Source: MKRK01 sp001896915
GTDB taxonomy: Bacteria; Bacillota; Clostridia; Oscillospirales; Acutalibacteraceae
Length of the DNA: 12,826 nucleotides
Assembly (NCBI GenBank): GCA_937973935.1
Contig: CALJJF010000180.1
Coordinates: forward strand, 1-12,826
Direction: 5' to 3'
Below the pieces are notes generated by a model. The model did not search any database. It was not told the DNA's origin and saw only the letters and a program-made list of their open reading frames with translations. Numbering within the stretch: position 1 is the first letter of the stretch; the number at the start of each line of letters is the position of its first letter. A program made the position numbers and the translations under genes. Of this stretch, positions 6,491-10,245 are shown one piece after another.

Positions 6491-7968
6491 CGTTTGATTC
6501 TCCTGAAGATAAAATAGCCGATGCCGGCGGCGCTCAGTAAATAAATAGCAAGACCGAGATAAAACAGACCGGAGTGATCGGGCTTTTCTTCAACAATCGT
6601 GCTGATGTCAAATACATAGGGGCTTGTGCCCATCTCACTGGCCTTGATAGCAATCAAAGCCTGTTCGCTGGCCATCCCATCATGCTCACCGCCTATTGTA
6701 TGGACAAATGCATTGCCCTTGAAAAAAGAAAGCAACCCGCCGGTGATGGATTTATCCTTAGTAAACCTTTTATCGTCCAGGGAAATTCCCAACGAGGAAA
6801 TGGCGGTAATGACACATGCCGTACTTTCACAATTGGAAGCGCTCATCCCGCTGAATGTGCCATCCTTGTTCTGTTTCGAGGACAGCCAAAGAACTGCCTT
6901 ATCAACGGCACTCTTGGCATTCGGATTGCTTTGATAGCGGGACAGGGCCGTAACCGCCAGCGCAGTAATATCCACATCACCTGCCATATCTTTACCCAAA
7001 GCAAAGCTTCCGTCTGTTTGTTGTGCATCCAACACTTCCTGCATCAACTTTGTGTCGTTCCACATGACATTCTCCGGCTTTTTTTTCAGTCCGCCGTAGA
7101 TAATCAGCGCATAAATGGTAGCGTTTATGCCTTGCTTGCCGATATCAGCACGATTGAACAATTTTTTTGTCAAATTCATATTGCGATACGTATCGGGATT
7201 GACATTGCTATAAAACAAATTGATAATCAACCGTTCAATGTCAGTCACCGTCAGATTTTCCTTCCCTGCTTCCTCGAGCAAGGCTTTTTTTGCTTTGGAA
7301 GGGGTTTTGGCATTGTAAAGACCGATGGAAAAGGAGGTGAAACTGCCAGGATTATTTTTAAGGTATAATATTGTAGGAGTAACATACCCCATCATTGTAT
7401 CAAGATAACTTTCTATGATCGGAGCTGGTGCCGTGGTAGGTGCTGTTGTAAAGAGGGTGGAAGGAACTGTTACAGTCGTGGTTGGCGTAGTGGTAGGAGT
7501 GGTCTTGGTTGCCTGGTTTATGGTGGTGACAGGCGGGTGGGTCGGCGGTATTGTCGGGGTGGTGGTATAGGCCGCCATCCCTGCTTGCTCCGCTGTCACA
7601 GCATATCGCCACTGGAGCTTTTCGCCGTCCTTCAATGTATAATCCGCTGCCGCCCTGTCCTGGATGGCACCGTTGACGGTATACACCCAGCCGCTGTATA
7701 CTCCGTGTTCGCGTTCCGTAAAGCCGTTGATGCTGCTGACATAAGCCCCTTTGAAAACGATGTTGAGTTCCGTTGAAAGCTGTTGCAACAGCTTCAATGG
7801 TGTGTTGTTTTCAGCCGTTAATGTGACAGGACGTTCTGCTAATAGATACGTATTTCCTACATACTCGTATACAGAAAAAGTGACAGTACCCAAATCCTCC
7901 GCATGGGAGATCAGTACTGCACCGTTTAGCATACAAATGATCAGTAGGAGCGATAATATTCGTTTCAA
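6487..7968 (-). CDS. Membrane-anchored DUF4430 plus prenyltransferase/transcobalamin-like barrel protein
   Basis: The protein has 493 residues from the TTG at 7968. In order: a signal peptide ending near SHA-ED (about residue 23), a DUF4430 unit (about 29-124, with SGWVYTVNG and LKDGEKLQWRY), a Thr/Pro-rich linker (about 133-183), a helical domain (about 184-450), a C-terminal transmembrane helix (about 467-488) and the basic tail RRIKR. The helical domain has QQTDGSF, GDVDITALAVTAL and QNKDGTFSG, the repeats of the alpha6-alpha6 barrel shared by squalene cyclases, prenyltransferases and transcobalamin. The cyclase motif DxDD is absent, so a binding role is likelier than catalysis. The TTG at 7968 is preferred over 7986 because AAAGGG lies 9 nt upstream of it. 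The upstream membrane-protein gene ends about 20 nt before this start. No sortase motif is seen; anchoring is by the TM helix. Ligand unknown. Confidence 0.85.
   Translation of the reverse strand: MKRILSLLLIICMLNGAVLISHAEDLGTVTFSVYEYVGNTYLLAERPVTLTAENNTPLKLLQQLSTELNIVFKGAYVSSINGFTEREHGVYSGWVYTVNGAIQDRAAADYTLKDGEKLQWRYAVTAEQAGMAAYTTTPTIPPTHPPVTTINQATKTTPTTTPTTTVTVPSTLFTTAPTTAPAPIIESYLDTMMGYVTPTILYLKNNPGSFTSFSIGLYNAKTPSKAKKALLEEAGKENLTVTDIERLIINLFYSNVNPDTYRNMNLTKKLFNRADIGKQGINATIYALIIYGGLKKKPENVMWNDTKLMQEVLDAQQTDGSFALGKDMAGDVDITALAVTALSRYQSNPNAKSAVDKAVLWLSSKQNKDGTFSGMSASNCESTACVITAISSLGISLDDKRFTKDKSITGGLLSFFKGNAFVHTIGGEHDGMASEQALIAIKASEMGTSPYVFDISTIVEEKPDHSGLFYLGLAIYLLSAAGIGYFIFRRIKR
7420..7572 (-). 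repeat. Low-complexity Thr/Pro-coding tract
   Basis: About 51 codons inside the DUF4430-barrel gene encode a Thr/Pro-rich stretch with recurring TTTPT, PTTTP and TTAPT units. On the plus strand it reads as G/T-rich sequence with degenerate GTGGT and GTAGG repeats. It is a flexible extracellular spacer between the two folded domains, probably variable in length between strains and possibly O-glycosylated. The last point is inference. Confidence 0.8.
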
Positions 7969-7988
7969 GAGCGCCAACCCTTTCAAAA

Positions 7989-8516
7989 TTACTTGCCGAA
8001 ATACCGATGAATCTTCGGATGCAATCTGTCAATGTACATAGAAATGATCCTGGTCATTCCAAAGTCGTAAATGAGGAAGGTAATATTACCTAAAACTACC
8101 ATAGCCGGGACAAAATATGTTCCCAGAAAGCCTGTGTCCAACGGGACAAACAGCAAATGAATCATTACAAAATATGCGGCAAAAATGGCAGCATTGAAAA
8201 TCGCAAATTTAATGATCCACTCCAAAATCCGGGATTTTAAACTTTCCAGCTTCGCTTTAATGATAGGATAATACCCCAAAAAGGCAATGAACATGACTGC
8301 GGATTCCTTTTCACCAATGAGAAAGGACAGGAGGGAAACCACCAGATAAACCCCCAAAGCAAAGCTCACATTGACTTCGATTACAACAAAAATGAGTACT
8401 GCGCCTGCCACGGCAGGCACCGCAAACTGAAAGGACGGGATATATCCCAAAAGCATAATGATCAATGAAAGAGCGGCGATAATTCCGCCCAAAGCAACTT
8501 TACCGCTGTTTTTCAT
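7989..8516 (-). CDS. Small polytopic membrane protein, ECF S-component-like
   Basis: The protein has 175 residues with about six predicted membrane helices (roughly 7-25, 31-48, 52-67, 73-86, 103-122, 136-155) and a basic C-terminus. Its first helix starts VALGGIIAALS, with the small-residue pattern that S-components of energy-coupling-factor transporters use to contact EcfT. The size and helix number also fit an S-component. I recall similar proteins in Clostridia next to DUF4430 genes, but no substrate-defining motif is recognised and no EcfA or EcfT gene is in the window. The ATG at 8516 is chosen over upstream in-frame codons because AAAGGGAG lies 5 nt before it and the extra upstream residues are Arg-rich and overlap the J-protein stop region. 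It ends about 20 nt before the DUF4430-barrel start, so the two are likely co-expressed. Membrane localisation is firm; the transport role is inferred. Confidence 0.7.
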   Translation of the reverse strand: MKNSGKVALGGIIAALSLIIMLLGYIPSFQFAVPAVAGAVLIFVVIEVNVSFALGVYLVVSLLSFLIGEKESAVMFIAFLGYYPIIKAKLESLKSRILEWIIKFAIFNAAIFAAYFVMIHLLFVPLDTGFLGTYFVPAMVVLGNITFLIYDFGMTRIISMYIDRLHPKIHRYFGK

Positions 8517-8536
8517 AATAGCTCCCTTTCTTTTTA

Positions 8537-9175
8537 TTAGCAGCAGGAAATCAAGTCGCCGCCAAAGCATTCGCAGCAGCAGTCGGCACAAATCAAAGAA
8601 GTACAGAAATCACAGGAATTGCAGCCGCCGCCTCCGTAATTTCCTCTGCGATAGCCGCCCGGGGTTCCTCCCCCAAAGCCGCCGTTTTGAAAGCCCCCAA
8701 AGCCGCCGTTACGTTGTCTGTTCAGCTGTTCGATGGCAGCACGGTATTCTGCATTGGTGGGATCCATCCTTGTGGCGGTTGAAAAAGAGGTGTATGCATC
8801 CTCAAACCAGCCACGGCGATACAATACACTGCCGTTGAGAAAATACCATTCTGCGTCCCGCCTGCCAATATCCACGCCGTCCAAAATCTCCTGAGCGTCC
8901 TCAAGGCGGTTTGCTGTTATGAGGGAACGGACATCGCTGTAATTGCCGCTACCTGTGCTGTGAAATCCACTGTCGCCTTTGTTTTTGGGCTTTTTCGCCA
9001 TAATAAGATCATAGGCCTCATTAATTTCCTTCATCTTCTCTTCGGCAAGATCAGATAGGGGATTGTTGCTGTAGCTGTCAGGGTGATATTTTTTTGCCAG
9101 CTCTCTGTAGGCAGCTTTTACCTCTTCGTCAGTGGCATTTCTGCTGACACCAAGCACTTCATATGGGTCTTTCAT
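8537..9175 (-). CDS. J-domain protein with TPR-like segment, Gly-rich linker and Cys-rich tail
   Basis: The protein has 212 residues. A J-domain (about 1-60) starts DPYEVLGVSRNAT and carries the HPD motif at 31-33 needed to stimulate an Hsp70 (DnaK) ATPase. Residues 84-150 look like one or two TPR-type helix pairs (AEWYFLNGSVLYRRGWFEDAY, then DPTNAEYRAAI). A Gly/Phe/Asn-rich linker (157-184) follows, then a 28-residue tail with ten cysteines (CNSCDFC, CADCCCEC, final CC). It is not DnaJ itself: the DnaJ zinc repeats and C-terminal substrate domains are missing. I recall this J-protein type next to DUF5685 genes in Clostridia, as here, but its client is unknown. The tail could bind zinc or an Fe-S cluster, or form disulfides or carry lipid. 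The RBS (AAGGA, 12 nt upstream) is weak. Confidence 0.88.
   Translation of the reverse strand: MKDPYEVLGVSRNATDEEVKAAYRELAKKYHPDSYSNNPLSDLAEEKMKEINEAYDLIMAKKPKNKGDSGFHSTGSGNYSDVRSLITANRLEDAQEILDGVDIGRRDAEWYFLNGSVLYRRGWFEDAYTSFSTATRMDPTNAEYRAAIEQLNRQRNGGFGGFQNGGFGGGTPGGYRRGNYGGGGCNSCDFCTSLICADCCCECFGGDLISCC
8670..8710 (-). repeat. 17-bp direct repeat in the Gly-rich linker of the J-protein
   Basis: The 17-mer CCCCCAAAGCCGCCGTT (plus strand) occurs exactly at 8670-8686 and again at 8694-8710, a period of 24 nt, or eight codons. It encodes two copies of NGGFGG. The exact DNA identity points to recent duplication or slippage within a low-complexity linker. Confidence 0.9.
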
Positions 9176-9284
9176 CTAAATAACCATTCCTTTCATGCAC
9201 CCGCCAGTGATTCGTGCGGTTTTGCCGTTGGCAAAATTCCGAGTCTTGTTCGGCTCGAAAAGCAAAAAACATAAAGTATAAAAT
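9176..9284 (-). other. Intergenic gap with a small hairpin upstream of the J-protein gene
   Basis: This 109-nt gap separates the DUF5685 and J-protein genes. It holds a perfect 7-bp inverted repeat, TTTTGCC (9220-9226) and GGCAAAA (9230-9236), with a 3-nt loop. No T-tract follows on the minus strand, so it is not a standard terminator. AT-rich sequence next to the DUF5685 stop includes a TATACT that could be a -10 box, but no convincing -35 is present. No ORF or RNA gene is recognised here. Confidence 0.45.
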
Positions 9285-10163
9285 TTATTTACAAGCTTTT
9301 TTCTCTTTTTTTAAAATAACATTCAGTCCTTCGGGAAGCCCGACATATAAAATGTTCCGAAAGATATCCTCATACCGTTCTAACCGAAGCAGCTCAAGGC
9401 TTGCCGCCGCTTCTGCAACACTCATGTTTAACAGCGAAACAGCGATTTGTTTCGCCTGTTCTATGTTCTCCGATTTTTTTATTTTTATTTTTGTATAAGC
9501 AAGGATCGGGTTATAATTCCCCTTTTTCAAATCATCCTCAAGATCGTCCACCGCATCCATGAGATAAATCCATTTCCCCATACAATATCCGAGACGAGCC
9601 AACACCCGTTTTTGCGTTTCGTCTTTTTCTCCGTATGAAAAAAGACCTTCCAATAATTTTGCCGTGGGATCGGCGGCTTGATCAAGACTCGCGCAGTTAT
9701 CATTTTCCAGTGCTGTTTGCGCATCCATAGCAGAAGCGACCAGTGCTTCCAGTGCAGGAAACTGCTTTTTTGCGCTGTTTCTTGCAAGCAAAAAAATCGG
9801 ATAAACCATTCGTGCTGCTGTCTTGCCCAAAAAACCAGTGTCGTGAATGGTATCCTTTAATTTATAATAAAACAAAATCATAGCAGCAGCAGCCGAAAAT
9901 TTCAATGCACCGTTGTCTTTCTGCACCCGCTTGCATTGATGGAGCGGGTTAAAGGAGCAGCGCATGTTTTTATATCCAGGGCATTCCTCCTGGGCGGCAA
10001 TTTTTAACAATGCCAAAAAGGTAAAGTCATAGGACAGAATGAATTTTGCAAAGGGACCGTAGCTTTTCCCGAGTTCTCTGCAAAGAGAACAGTAAACAGC
10101 CTTGTAGATTTCATATTCAGCCATACGCAGATCAGGCTTATATGCTTTTACGTATCCAAACAA
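9285..10163 (-). CDS. DUF5685 family protein, function unknown
   Basis: The protein has 292 residues, is mostly helical, and has no signal peptide. The start MFGYVKAYKPDLR and the segments AVYCSLCRELG, LSYDFTFLALL and YCMGKWIYLMDAVDDLEDD match what I know of the DUF5685 family of Clostridia. The start is TTG at 10163, with AAGGA 9 nt upstream, and the conserved N-terminus supports it. Cysteines at 25 and 28 (CxxC), then 61, 69 and 77, could bind a metal. Two Asp motifs stand about 100 residues apart: KDTIHD at 103-108 and DAVDDLEDD at 203-211, the latter followed by a Lys/Gly/Asn loop. Their type and spacing recall squalene/phytoene synthases, but similarity elsewhere is not obvious. It is followed by the J-protein, a likely partner. 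The family call is good; the function is not known. Confidence 0.85.
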   Translation of the reverse strand: MFGYVKAYKPDLRMAEYEIYKAVYCSLCRELGKSYGPFAKFILSYDFTFLALLKIAAQEECPGYKNMRCSFNPLHQCKRVQKDNGALKFSAAAAMILFYYKLKDTIHDTGFLGKTAARMVYPIFLLARNSAKKQFPALEALVASAMDAQTALENDNCASLDQAADPTAKLLEGLFSYGEKDETQKRVLARLGYCMGKWIYLMDAVDDLEDDLKKGNYNPILAYTKIKIKKSENIEQAKQIAVSLLNMSVAEAAASLELLRLERYEDIFRNILYVGLPEGLNVILKKEKKACK

Positions 10164-10245
10164 AAAACTACATCCTTCCTACCATAATAAACAATCATAA
10201 CCGATGAAAGCCAAAAATGAATTAACAATATGTGAATAATTTGGT
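10164..10245 (-). promoter_or_regulatory. AT-rich gap after uvrA, possible promoter for the downstream genes
   Basis: These 82 nt lie between the uvrA stop and the DUF5685 TTG start. On the minus strand TATGAT (10199-10194) is one base from the -10 consensus, with a poor TTCATT 16 nt upstream. A second pair, TTGGCT (10214-10209) and TATTAT (10189-10184), has a long 19-nt spacing. Neither is convincing alone. No strong terminator follows uvrA, so read-through is also possible. AAGGA near 10175 is the DUF5685 ribosome binding site. Confidence 0.3.

Noticed and set aside
6574..7368. Plus-strand ORF of 264 codons opposite the DUF4430-barrel gene
   Set aside because: The minus-strand frame has a signal peptide, domain repeats and a TM anchor; the plus frame has none of these.
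6637..7434. Terpene cyclase or prenyltransferase activity for the barrel domain
   Set aside because: The repeats fit the fold, but the class II cyclase DxDD motif is absent and the protein is exported, so a catalytic isoprenoid role is not supported.
7420..7572. G/T-rich repetitive tract as a CRISPR or regulatory repeat array
   Set aside because: The repeats are degenerate and in frame, and encode a Thr/Pro spacer within an intact ORF.
8517..8536. Cobalamin riboswitch upstream of the S-component-like gene
   Set aside because: Only about 20 nt separate it from the J-protein stop, and no B12-box-like structure is seen here or in the 82- and 109-nt gaps upstream. Cobalamin as ligand stays unproven.
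9220..9236. Hairpin as an intrinsic terminator after DUF5685
   Set aside because: The stem is short and no T-tract follows on the minus strand.
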